A stretch of DNA of 30,334 nt from DATFGK01 sp046712825. Its GTDB lineage: Bacteria; Actinomycetota; AC-67. The stretch covers positions 1 to 30,334 of the forward strand of contig JBKKCR010000178.1 in NCBI GenBank assembly GCA_046712825.1. The letters are read 5' to 3'. This document shows, piece after piece, positions 1-7,519 of this stretch; positions within the stretch are counted from its first letter, which is position 1; each line of letters opens with the position of its first letter. The translations under genes were made by a program, and so were the position numbers. The notes under the pieces are model-generated. The model did not search any database, was not told the origin of the DNA, and saw only the letters and a list, made by a program, of their open reading frames with translations.

Positions 1-1100
<1,100 letters not shown>

Positions 1101-1108
<8 letters not shown>

Positions 1109-1643
1109 TTTCAACTCTCCCGATGCGTTCCTTGGCAAGTTGGAGCCGGCGCTTCACGGTTCCGTCGAAGACCTGGTCCTCGACGCGGACCAGGAGCCCC
1201 CCGATCACGTCGGGATCGATGATCACCTTGAGGTCGACGTGTTTGCCGGTAGCGCGAGTGATCGCCTTGAGGAGCTTCTCGCGATCCTCGTCGTCGAGCG
1301 GCACCGCGGTTCGGACCTCGGCCACGGCCCGTTCGCGCTCCTCCGCGGCGAGCTGCACGAGCGAATCGATGATCTTGGGGAGGTCGCGCGCACGCCCCTG
1401 CTGAACGAGGAACGAGATGATGTTGACGGTGTGCGGCGACGCCTTCTTCCCGAGCAACTCCTCCACCATCTTGGCGCGATGCTCCGGCGGCAAAGAGATG
1501 TCCGAAAGAGCTTCACGGAGCCGGTTCTCGTTCTCGAGCAAGCGCGCGAAGCGGAACAGCTCGTCCTCGACCTGCTCCAGCGCGCCCTCGGCTCTGGCGA
1601 TCTGGAACAGGGCTTGGGCGTAGCCGCGCGCGAGGTCGCTCAT
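1101..1643 (-). CDS. atpH: ATP synthase F1 subunit delta
   Basis: Peripheral-stalk subunit (the OSCP equivalent) that joins the top of the alpha/beta head to subunit b. It is 180 aa, the usual length for a stand-alone delta. It starts MSDLARGYAQALFQIA, the typical helical N-terminal domain, and has the LLVRVEDQVFDGTVKRRLQ segment near the C-terminus that marks the family (compare GG..I..GD.V.D.S...RL). It is a separate gene, not the fused b-delta polypeptide of mycobacteria. Its ATG shares one base with the atpF stop (TGATG), and its stop overlaps the atpA start by 8 bp, so it is translationally coupled on both sides. Confidence 0.95.
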
Positions 1644-2203
1644 CAGTTCGACCCGTTCCCGTTCCCGGTGGCGGCCAGCTCGGTGATCGTGCGCTCGACG
1701 AATTGCTTCGCTACGTCGGGCTGGGCCAGCTCGCGCTCGATGACACGAGAAGCGAGCGTCAGCGCGAGGCTGACGAGCTCGGCCTGGAGCTGCTGGCGCG
1801 CGCGATCCGCCTCGCCCGCAACGTCCTGGCGGGCGCGCTGGACGATCTCCTGCGCCTCTTGCTCGGCCTTCGCGACGAGGTCACGGCGCAGCGACTCCGC
1901 GGTGCGCTTGGCTTCCTCGATGATCTTGGCCGCCTCGCCTCGGGCTTCGTCGAGCTGTTTGCGGTATTGCGCCACCAGCTTGTCGGCCTCGGTCTTGGCC
2001 TCCTCCGCAGCTTCGAGTCCGGAGCGGATCTTGGCCTGCCGCTCCGCGAGCATCTTGTTGATGCTCGGGAACGCGACCTTCCACAGGAGCGCGAACAGTA
2101 TGACGAAGGCGATCGAGCCCCAGATCAGCTCGTCGGCATGGGGCAGGACGAAGCGCGCCGGATCCGCCTCTTCCGCGGCGAGGAACTTCAGTATCGCAAG
2201 CAT
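1643..2203 (-). CDS. atpF: ATP synthase F0 subunit b
   Basis: Membrane-anchored dimeric stalk protein, 186 aa. One transmembrane helix lies at about residues 25-46 (LIWGSIAFVILFALLWKVAF), preceded by a short extracytoplasmic N-terminus. The rest is a long charged coiled coil rich in Ala, Glu, Lys and Arg (about 50-160), which reaches up to delta. The length fits the standard single-b family, with no fused delta domain. The start at 2203 has a purine-rich ribosome site (GAGGCGACGACG) and lies 14 bp after the atpE stop. Confidence 0.95.
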   Translation of the reverse strand: MLAILKFLAAEEADPARFVLPHADELIWGSIAFVILFALLWKVAFPSINKMLAERQAKIRSGLEAAEEAKTEADKLVAQYRKQLDEARGEAAKIIEEAKRTAESLRRDLVAKAEQEAQEIVQRARQDVAGEADRARQQLQAELVSLALTLASRVIERELAQPDVAKQFVERTITELAATGNGNGSN

Positions 2204-2217
2204 CGTCGTCGCCTCTT

Positions 2218-2478
2218 TCAGCTCAAGATGAAGAAGAGCACGAACCCGAAGAGCGCGAGCGCCTCGGCGAGGGCGAAGCCGATGAACATCAGCTGCTGCA
2301 CCATGCCTCGGGCTTCAGGCTGACGGGCGACCGCTTCGATCGCCTTGCCGAAGATGATGCCGATCCCGATGCCCGGCCCGATGGCAGCGAGACCGTAGAC
2401 GAGTCCCTTACCGATCGGTGCAACGTCGATGGCCTCGGCTTGCGCCAAGATCGTGGCGAGTGCGGCGAGAACCTCCAT
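2218..2478 (-). CDS. atpE: ATP synthase F0 subunit c
   Basis: Proteolipid that forms the rotor ring, 86 aa in two transmembrane hairpin helices. Helix 1 carries the glycine-rich packing motif (GPGIGIGIIFG, about 34-44). The polar loop is RQPE (52-55). The proton-carrying acid is Glu72 in GFALAEALALFGF. Residues after Glu72 are Ala-Leu, not the Ser/Thr set of sodium-coupled rings, so a proton-driven enzyme is inferred. The frame is open 12 codons further upstream, but the ATG at 2478 is directly preceded by AAGGGGGAGG, and translation from there gives the normal subunit length, so I chose it. It begins 13 bp after the atpB stop. Confidence 0.95.
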   Translation of the reverse strand: MEVLAALATILAQAEAIDVAPIGKGLVYGLAAIGPGIGIGIIFGKAIEAVARQPEARGMVQQLMFIGFALAEALALFGFVLFFILS

Positions 2479-2491
2479 TCCCTCCCCCTTG

Positions 2492-3385
2492 CTAGTGCTC
2501 CGGGTGCAAAGCACCGGAGATATAGACGGCTGTAAGGATCGTGTAGATGAACGCCTGCATGAAGATGACGAAGAGCTCGAGGCCCATCAGCGCGATCGAC
2601 AGGCCGAACGGAGCTACGAAGCCGATCTTGCCGAGCACGTCGCCGGCGATGAAGACCGAGGCGCCGACGAACAGCACGCCGAGGATCATGTGGCCGGCCA
2701 CCATGTTGGCGAAGAGACGGACGGACAGTGTGATCGGCCGGACGATCACCGTCGAGAAGAACTCGATCAGCGCGAGCAGAGGCTTGATCGGCCCGGGGAC
2801 GCCCGGCGGGAACATGATGTTCTTGAAGTACTTGAAGAAGCCCTGCTCCTTGATCCCTACGGCGTTGTAGATGATCCACACCAGGGCCGCGAGGGTCGCG
2901 GGATACGCCATCCGCGACGTCACCGGGAACTGGATCACGGGGATGATCGACATCAGGTTGTTGAACAGGATCCAGAAGAACATGGCGGCGAGGAACGGAA
3001 CCCAGGCGAGCCCTTCCGGCCCGATGACGGAGACGGCGATCCCATCGCGGATGAAGTCCACGCCCGCTTCGGCGACGTTCTGCGGGCCCGAGGGGATCAG
3101 CTTGGGCCGCCGGAACGCGCCCACGAAGAAGATGATCAGGAGCGCCGTCACTCCGAACATGACCAGGGTCGGGAACGTCACCTCGATTCCGGCTACAGAG
3201 AAGATGGGCTTGAACTCGAAGAGCTCATCAACCGTCGGTGCGTGGAAGGACTTCGCGTCGACCCCGATGATGGCGTCGGCCAGGAAGGCCGCACCCACGG
3301 CGGCGGCGAGCACGGCGAGGACTTTGAGGAGCCGGCCCTTCTTGCGAGGCGGTGCCGCTGTATCGGTGGCGGTGGTCGTGGTCAC
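2492..3385 (-). CDS. atpB: ATP synthase F0 subunit a
   Basis: Stator membrane subunit containing the proton half-channels, 297 aa. The essential arginine is Arg223 in TLSVRLFANMVAGH, the most conserved stretch of the family. Five to six transmembrane segments follow an extended N-terminal region: a Thr-rich cytoplasmic tail, a hydrophobic segment at about 19-40, then FHAPTVDELFEFKPIF, the usual periplasmic entry sequence. The C-terminal helix pair contains ELFVIFMQAFIYTILTAVYI. It starts at GTG 3385, six bases after AAGGAG. The start overlaps the upstream atpI-like stop by 4 bp (GTGA), which implies coupled translation. Confidence 0.96.
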   Translation of the reverse strand: MTTTTATDTAAPPRKKGRLLKVLAVLAAAVGAAFLADAIIGVDAKSFHAPTVDELFEFKPIFSVAGIEVTFPTLVMFGVTALLIIFFVGAFRRPKLIPSGPQNVAEAGVDFIRDGIAVSVIGPEGLAWVPFLAAMFFWILFNNLMSIIPVIQFPVTSRMAYPATLAALVWIIYNAVGIKEQGFFKYFKNIMFPPGVPGPIKPLLALIEFFSTVIVRPITLSVRLFANMVAGHMILGVLFVGASVFIAGDVLGKIGFVAPFGLSIALMGLELFVIFMQAFIYTILTAVYISGALHPEH

Positions 3386-3786
3386 GAGCGCTCCTTACCG
3401 AACTCGATGGCCAGCCAAGGCGTGCGGGCCCAAAGAAGGCATTCGTAGAACAGGATCACGGTCAGCCCGACCGCGAACGCGACCGTGAATGCCGCCTCGT
3501 CGATCCGGGGGCTCGCGTAGGCGGCGCCCATGGCCCCGAAGACGGCCATCATCCGCACCGCGTAGGACGGAAGCGCGACCGCCGGGAATCCCATCGGTGA
3601 TCGCTTCGCGGCGATCATCAGGGCAAGGCCGGCGATGGCAAGGTTGCCGACGACGATCGCGAGGGCTGCCACGACCGCAAGGGCCCCTTCGGTCCCGCGG
3701 ATCGCGAAGGCGATCACGGCCCCCGGAACCAGAAGCAGCGCGCCTGCGCGCAACGCTCCCCAGACAAGACGTCCTTCTGCCTTCAC
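3382..3786 (-). CDS. atpI: Small four-helix membrane protein in AtpI position
   Basis: A 134-aa hydrophobic protein with about four predicted membrane helices (roughly 11-27, 33-58, 72-91 and 98-117) and a short basic N-terminus. Sequence conservation in this family is very poor. I assign it to the ATP synthase I/UncI group from size, topology and position immediately before atpB, where it overlaps the atpB GTG by 4 bp. AtpI-type proteins are reported to help c-ring assembly or Mg2+ supply, but no catalytic residue is visible to confirm either role here. The start is GTG 3786, preceded by GGTGGGGG. The gene symbol is positional. Confidence 0.75.
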   Translation of the reverse strand: MKAEGRLVWGALRAGALLLVPGAVIAFAIRGTEGALAVVAALAIVVGNLAIAGLALMIAAKRSPMGFPAVALPSYAVRMMAVFGAMGAAYASPRIDEAAFTVAFAVGLTVILFYECLLWARTPWLAIEFGKERS

Positions 3787-3819
3787 AACACCCCCACCGA
3801 ACGGCAGGGAGGAGGCTAC

Positions 3820-4074
3820 CTACCGAACGTCTCGCTCGTCATCTTCAGTGCGGCCGCGCACCCAGATCCACACGTGGTACACGCCGCCCGCGTACCCGAC
3901 GATCATCAGCGTGGCCAAGAACCAAGGCCGGGTGCCGAGTGCCTTGTCGAGCCGGTATCCCGCGTAGGCGAAGAGGCCGATGATGGCCCCCAGCTCGACG
4001 AGAATCATCCACCCCTGGCTGAACCCCACCCCGGCTCGCGACCACGGCGTGCCCCTCCTCTCAGGCGGGTCCAC
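3820..4074 (-). CDS. atpZ: AtpZ/AtpI-family small membrane protein, first gene of the ATP synthase cluster
   Basis: An 84-aa protein with two membrane helices (about 22-41 and 51-73) joined by a short loop, YRLDKALGTRPWF. Basic and acidic tails lie on either side. The G-Y-x-LD--LGT-PWF hairpin is the hallmark of the AtpZ/AtpI (F0F1-ATPase-associated) family, proposed to assist F0 assembly or cation transport. It begins the atp cluster: the upstream gene wecA ends 70 bp away. The GTG at 4074 coincides with the predicted transcription start of a -35/-10 pair (see promoter), so the mRNA may be leaderless. A 33-bp gap separates it from atpI. Confidence 0.8.
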   Translation of the reverse strand: MDPPERRGTPWSRAGVGFSQGWMILVELGAIIGLFAYAGYRLDKALGTRPWFLATLMIVGYAGGVYHVWIWVRGRTEDDERDVR

Positions 4075-4080
4075 ACGGGC

Positions 4081-4110
4081 ATCCTACCATCCATGTGAAA
4101 GATTTCGCAA
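4081..4110 (-). promoter_or_regulatory. Candidate promoter of the ATP synthase operon, leaderless
   Basis: On the minus strand TTGCGA (4105-4110) and TAGGAT (4081-4086) are separated by 18 bp in the wecA-atpZ gap. Counting from the -10 box puts +1 at 4074, exactly the G of the atpZ GTG, so the transcript would have no 5' leader. This is inference from box match and spacing only. Confidence 0.45.
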
Positions 4111-4144
4111 AGTCATCCTGGGACATATTTCCGCAGGTCAGAGG

Positions 4145-5290
4145 CTATGTTTGCCCTGGGTCGCTGGAGAGATTGTGAATCCGCTCACTAGCTTCCGGAG
4201 TGCCCCAGGCGCTCCCCCGCCGGAGTGCTCGGGGCACGAAAATGATCGTCAGGACGAGCGCTCCGCCCAACGCGAACCCGATCGCCTTGCCGGCGCTGCC
4301 GCGCCACAGCGAGAGCACGACGGTTGCCCCGGCGAGCATGCCGCTCCACATGTACATCACGAGCACGGCCTGCCGATGGCTCCCCGCCATGTCGAACAGC
4401 CAATGGTGGATGTGACGCTTGTCGGGCATCGCGAGCGGCCGCCGGTCGCGCACGCGCCGAAGCACGGCGAGGGACGTGTCGGCGAGCGGCACCGCGAGAA
4501 CGAAGAAGGGCAACAGCACCGGGACGATCAAGCCGGCGACGTCGGACAGGTCGGGCTCGATCGTCCGGCCGACGCCGCTGATCGTCGAGGAGGCGAGGAG
4601 GAGACCCAGGAGCATGCTGCCGGAGTCGCCCATGAAGATCTTGGCCGGATTGAAGTTGTACGGAAGGAACCCGATGCATGAACCGATGACGAGTGCGGCG
4701 AGCAGTGCTGCCGTCGTCGGGACGCCGCCGCTCGTCCGATACGCGTACGCGAAGAGCGCCATCGCGGCGATCCCCGAAACCCCGGCGGCCAGGCCGTCGA
4801 GCCCGTCGATCAGGTTAACCGCGTTGATCAGCAGCACGGTCAAAACTACCGTCAATAGGGACGACATGTACGTCGACAGCGAGATGAGGCCCGCGCCCGG
4901 CAGCCAGAAATACAGGACCTGGACACCGGCGAGGATCAGCGCGCCGGTCGCCACGACTTGCCCCGCGAGCTTGGTCGACGCTTTCAGGCCGCGCATGTCG
5001 TCGAGCGCCCCCAACGCAACCACCGCCACGGCTCCGACGAGGACGCCGATCGGCTCGGACGAGAAGCTGAACAGTTCCTTGAAGTCGCCGAGCAGCCATG
5101 CGGTACCGAGGCCGGCAGCGAAGCCGATGAAGATCGCCATGCCGCCGAGCGTCGCCGTCGGCGTGCTGTGGACCTTGCGGTCGTCGGGAACGTCCACTGC
5201 GCCCACGCGGGCGGCGAGGTGCTTGACGAGAGGTGTCGCGATGAACGAGACGCCCGCCGCTACCGCGAGAACGACGAGGTATGGCAGCAC
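4145..5290 (-). CDS. wecA: Undecaprenyl-phosphate N-acetylglucosaminyl/sugar-1-phosphate transferase (WecA/TagO/MraY family)
   Basis: Integral membrane enzyme that moves a sugar-1-phosphate from a UDP-sugar to undecaprenyl (or decaprenyl) phosphate, the first lipid-linked step of cell-wall polymer assembly. It has 381 aa and about 10-11 helices. Family motifs appear in order: DDRKVHSTPTATLGG (36-50), ALDD (95-98), NAVNLIDGLDGLA (156-168), FNPAKIFMGDSGS (213-225) and HIHH (293-296). The HIHH loop and the DDRK/GG start separate WecA/TagO types from MraY. In mycobacteria the same locus gene starts arabinogalactan synthesis; that role is inferred here from synteny. The start is GTG 5290, seven bp after glyA, and it ends 70 bp before atpZ. 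Confidence 0.9.
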   Translation of the reverse strand: MLPYLVVLAVAAGVSFIATPLVKHLAARVGAVDVPDDRKVHSTPTATLGGMAIFIGFAAGLGTAWLLGDFKELFSFSSEPIGVLVGAVAVVALGALDDMRGLKASTKLAGQVVATGALILAGVQVLYFWLPGAGLISLSTYMSSLLTVVLTVLLINAVNLIDGLDGLAAGVSGIAAMALFAYAYRTSGGVPTTAALLAALVIGSCIGFLPYNFNPAKIFMGDSGSMLLGLLLASSTISGVGRTIEPDLSDVAGLIVPVLLPFFVLAVPLADTSLAVLRRVRDRRPLAMPDKRHIHHWLFDMAGSHRQAVLVMYMWSGMLAGATVVLSLWRGSAGKAIGFALGGALVLTIIFVPRALRRGSAWGTPEASERIHNLSSDPGQT

Positions 5291-5297
5291 GAACCGA

Positions 5298-6569
5298 TCA
5301 GTCCTTCACAGCGATGCCGGGAGCCGGGAACCGTGCGCACACCTCGCGGATCTCTCCCGCGATCTGGTCGGCCAAGCCTTCGTCGTCGGGCGCGGAGACG
5401 ACCTTGTCGATCCAGGCCGCTATCTCGGCCATCTCCGGCTCGCGCATGCCGCGCGACGTCACCGCGGGAGTTCCGATCCGGACGCCCGACGGGTCGAAGG
5501 GCTTCCGAGGATCGAACGGGACCGTGTTGTAGTTGAGCTCGATCCCGGCGCGGTCGAGCGCCTTCGCCGCCACCTTGCCGGCGACGCCTTTGTTCGTGAG
5601 GTCGATGAGGATCAGGTGGTTGTCGGTTCCTCCCGACACGAGGTCGAACCCACGGTCGGAAAGCCCGGCCGCGAGTGCCTTGGCGTTCCCAACGATCTGG
5701 TGGGCGTAGTCGCGGAACGCGGGCAGCGCCGCCTCCTTGAGCGCGACGGCGATCGCCGCGGTCGTGTGGTTGTGCGGACCGCCCTGGAGGCCGGGGAAAA
5801 CGGCCTTGTCCAACGGCTGCGCGTGCTCCGCTTTGGAGACGAACATCGCGCCGCGCGGGCCGCGGAGGGTTTTGTGCGTGGTCGTCGTCACGACGTCGGC
5901 CATCGGAACCGGAGACGGGTGCGCTCCCCCGGCGATCAGGCCGGCGATGTGCGCGACGTCGGCGGCGAAGATGGCGCCGACCTCGCGCGCGATCTCCCCG
6001 AAGACCTCGAAGTCGATGATCCGCGGAACGGCGGTGCCGCCGGCCCAGATGATCTTCGGGCGTTCCTTGCGCGCGAGGTCTCGAACCTCGTCGTAGTCGA
6101 TCCGGCCGGTGTCGCGTCGCACGCCGTACTGGACCGGGCGGAACCACTTGCCGGTGATGCTCACGTTCCAGCCGTGGGTGAGGTGGCCGCCGCTCGGCAA
6201 CGCCATCCCCATGATGGTGTCGCCGGGCTTCGCGAACGCGAGGTACACGGCGAGGTTGCACGGGGAGCCGGAGTACGGCTGCACGTTCGCGTGCTCGGCG
6301 CCGAATAGCTCCTTCGCACGGTCGATCGCCAGGGTCTCGATCGGATCGATGAGTTGCTGCCCCTCGTAGTAGCGCTTCCCCGCGTATCCCTCCGAGTACT
6401 TGTTCGTGAGCACCGAGCCGGTCGCGGCGAGCACGGCATGGGAGACGTAGTTCTCCGAAGGGATGAGGCGGATCTTGTCGCGCTCCCGTCGCTCTTCGGC
6501 CTCGATCAGGCCGGCGACGTCGGGGTCGGTGGCTCGCAGCGCGGCCCAGGTGTCTATGCGGTCGCTCAT
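5298..6569 (-). CDS. glyA: Serine hydroxymethyltransferase
   Basis: PLP enzyme that converts serine and tetrahydrofolate to glycine and 5,10-methylene-THF. It has 423 aa, the standard length. The PLP lysine is K233 in TTTTHKTLRGPRG. D204 and H207 in DVAHIAG bind the cofactor. IPSENYVS (36-43) is the substrate-binding N-terminal motif. The stretch QPYSGSPCNLAVY (98-110) has Tyr-Ser-Gly-Ser-Pro where most bacterial enzymes have QPHSGSQAN. The frame is open further upstream, through rpiB, but the ATG at 6569 overlaps the rpiB stop (ATGA) and gives the family N-terminus. The glyA neighbourhood next to wecA and atp is the conserved actinobacterial/Firmicute order. Confidence 0.96.
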   Translation of the reverse strand: MSDRIDTWAALRATDPDVAGLIEAEERRERDKIRLIPSENYVSHAVLAATGSVLTNKYSEGYAGKRYYEGQQLIDPIETLAIDRAKELFGAEHANVQPYSGSPCNLAVYLAFAKPGDTIMGMALPSGGHLTHGWNVSITGKWFRPVQYGVRRDTGRIDYDEVRDLARKERPKIIWAGGTAVPRIIDFEVFGEIAREVGAIFAADVAHIAGLIAGGAHPSPVPMADVVTTTTHKTLRGPRGAMFVSKAEHAQPLDKAVFPGLQGGPHNHTTAAIAVALKEAALPAFRDYAHQIVGNAKALAAGLSDRGFDLVSGGTDNHLILIDLTNKGVAGKVAAKALDRAGIELNYNTVPFDPRKPFDPSGVRIGTPAVTSRGMREPEMAEIAAWIDKVVSAPDDEGLADQIAGEIREVCARFPAPGIAVKD

Positions 6570-7030
6570 CCTCCGTACTCCTTCTTCAATCGCTCCTCGA
6601 GCGCCCCGATGTTGGCGATGCGTGCCGCGTGCCGGCCGCCGTCGAACGGCGTCGAAAGCCAGACCTCGAGGACCTTCAGCGCGACCGCGTCGCCGCACGC
6701 GCGCTGGCCGACGCAGAGAACGTTGGCGTCGTTGTGCCGGCGCGACATCTCGGCGGTGTACAGGTCGTTGCAGACCGCGGCACGCACGCCGTGGATCTTG
6801 TTCGCGACGATCGCCTCGCCGTTGCCCGAGCCGGCGACGATGATGCCGCGCTCGGCCCGGCCCTCGGCGACCGTTCTGGCGACCGCTTCGGAAACCTCCG
6901 TATAGTCGAACGGCTCGTCCTCGCTCGTCGCGCCGAGGATCGTCACGTCGTGCTTCAGATCGCGGAGCGCACGCTCGAAGAGGCCGCGGTACCGGAAGCC
7001 GGCGTGATCGGAGCCGAGGACGATATTCAT
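6566..7030 (-). CDS. rpiB: Ribose-5-phosphate isomerase B
   Basis: Interconverts ribose 5-phosphate and ribulose 5-phosphate in the pentose phosphate pathway. It has 154 aa and the RpiB Rossmann fold. It starts MNIVLGSDHAGF and carries the anion-hole motif GSGNGEAIVANK (67-78). Glu72 in GSGNGE corresponds to the catalytic glutamate of the mycobacterial type, while the E. coli type uses a cysteine just before GTGIG. RRHNDANVLCVGQR (97-110) is the second phosphate-binding signature. It overlaps the phosphatase upstream and glyA downstream, each by ATGA, so the three are translationally coupled. Together with the transaldolase at 15034 it gives the window two pentose-phosphate enzymes. Confidence 0.95.
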   Translation of the reverse strand: MNIVLGSDHAGFRYRGLFERALRDLKHDVTILGATSEDEPFDYTEVSEAVARTVAEGRAERGIIVAGSGNGEAIVANKIHGVRAAVCNDLYTAEMSRRHNDANVLCVGQRACGDAVALKVLEVWLSTPFDGGRHAARIANIGALEERLKKEYGG

Positions 7031-7473
7031 GCATCCGCCTCGTCGAGGAGCTTCCCCACGAGCGCGGCGATGTGGCTCTCGATCAGCGCGGCGGTCTTCT
7101 CGTAGAGCTCGGGCCCGGCGCCGATCGGGTCGGGAACGCCATCGCCGAGAAGCACCACCCGGTCGGGGTCGTCGACCATCCGGCGGACCTGCTCGACCTG
7201 CATCGCTTCCATGCAGACGAGGAGCGCCGCGTTTCGCGCGATGGCCGGGGTCAGGTAGCGGGCGCGGTGGCGGCGGAAGTCGATCCCGCGGGCGGCCAGG
7301 ACGTCCTTGGTGCCGCGGCTGGCCGGCGTTCCATCGGTCGCTCCGACGCCGGCCGAGGTCACGATCCAGTCGTGGCCGGGGGTGAGTCGCTCGTCTAGGG
7401 CCCGTTGCAGCAGGGCCTCACCCATCGGGCTGCGACAGATGTTTCCGTAGCAGACGAAGACGACCTCCGGCAT
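7027..7473 (-). CDS. Low-molecular-weight protein (tyrosine) phosphatase at the ywlE position
   Basis: A 148-aa LMW-PTP. The phosphate loop is VCYGNICRSPM, with nucleophile Cys8 and Arg14; the general acid is Asp115 in VPDPIG. The gene lies between tsaC and rpiB-glyA, where Bacillus encodes the protein-arginine phosphatase YwlE. YwlE uses a Thr in the loop (CTGNTCRS) for phosphoarginine specificity. Here that position is Ile12, as in tyrosine-specific members, so I predict phosphotyrosine activity despite the position. The ATG at 7473 lies two bases after a predicted transcription start (TATCAT box). It overlaps rpiB by ATGA. Confidence 0.9.
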   Translation of the reverse strand: MPEVVFVCYGNICRSPMGEALLQRALDERLTPGHDWIVTSAGVGATDGTPASRGTKDVLAARGIDFRRHRARYLTPAIARNAALLVCMEAMQVEQVRRMVDDPDRVVLLGDGVPDPIGAGPELYEKTAALIESHIAALVGKLLDEADA

Positions 7474-7481
7474 CGGCTTCG

Positions 7482-7487
7482 ATGATA
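7482..7487 (-). promoter_or_regulatory. Candidate -10 box for the LMW-PTP-rpiB-glyA cassette
   Basis: TATCAT on the minus strand lies nine bases before the phosphatase ATG, in the 46-bp gap after the RTX gene. It would give a leader of about two bases. No clear -35 box is seen at 16-18 bp. A promoter is expected here because the upstream gene is an accessory insertion. Confidence 0.3.
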
Positions 7488-7519
7488 GCCGAGGCCCTAG
7501 GGACCTACCCCGCAGCTCG

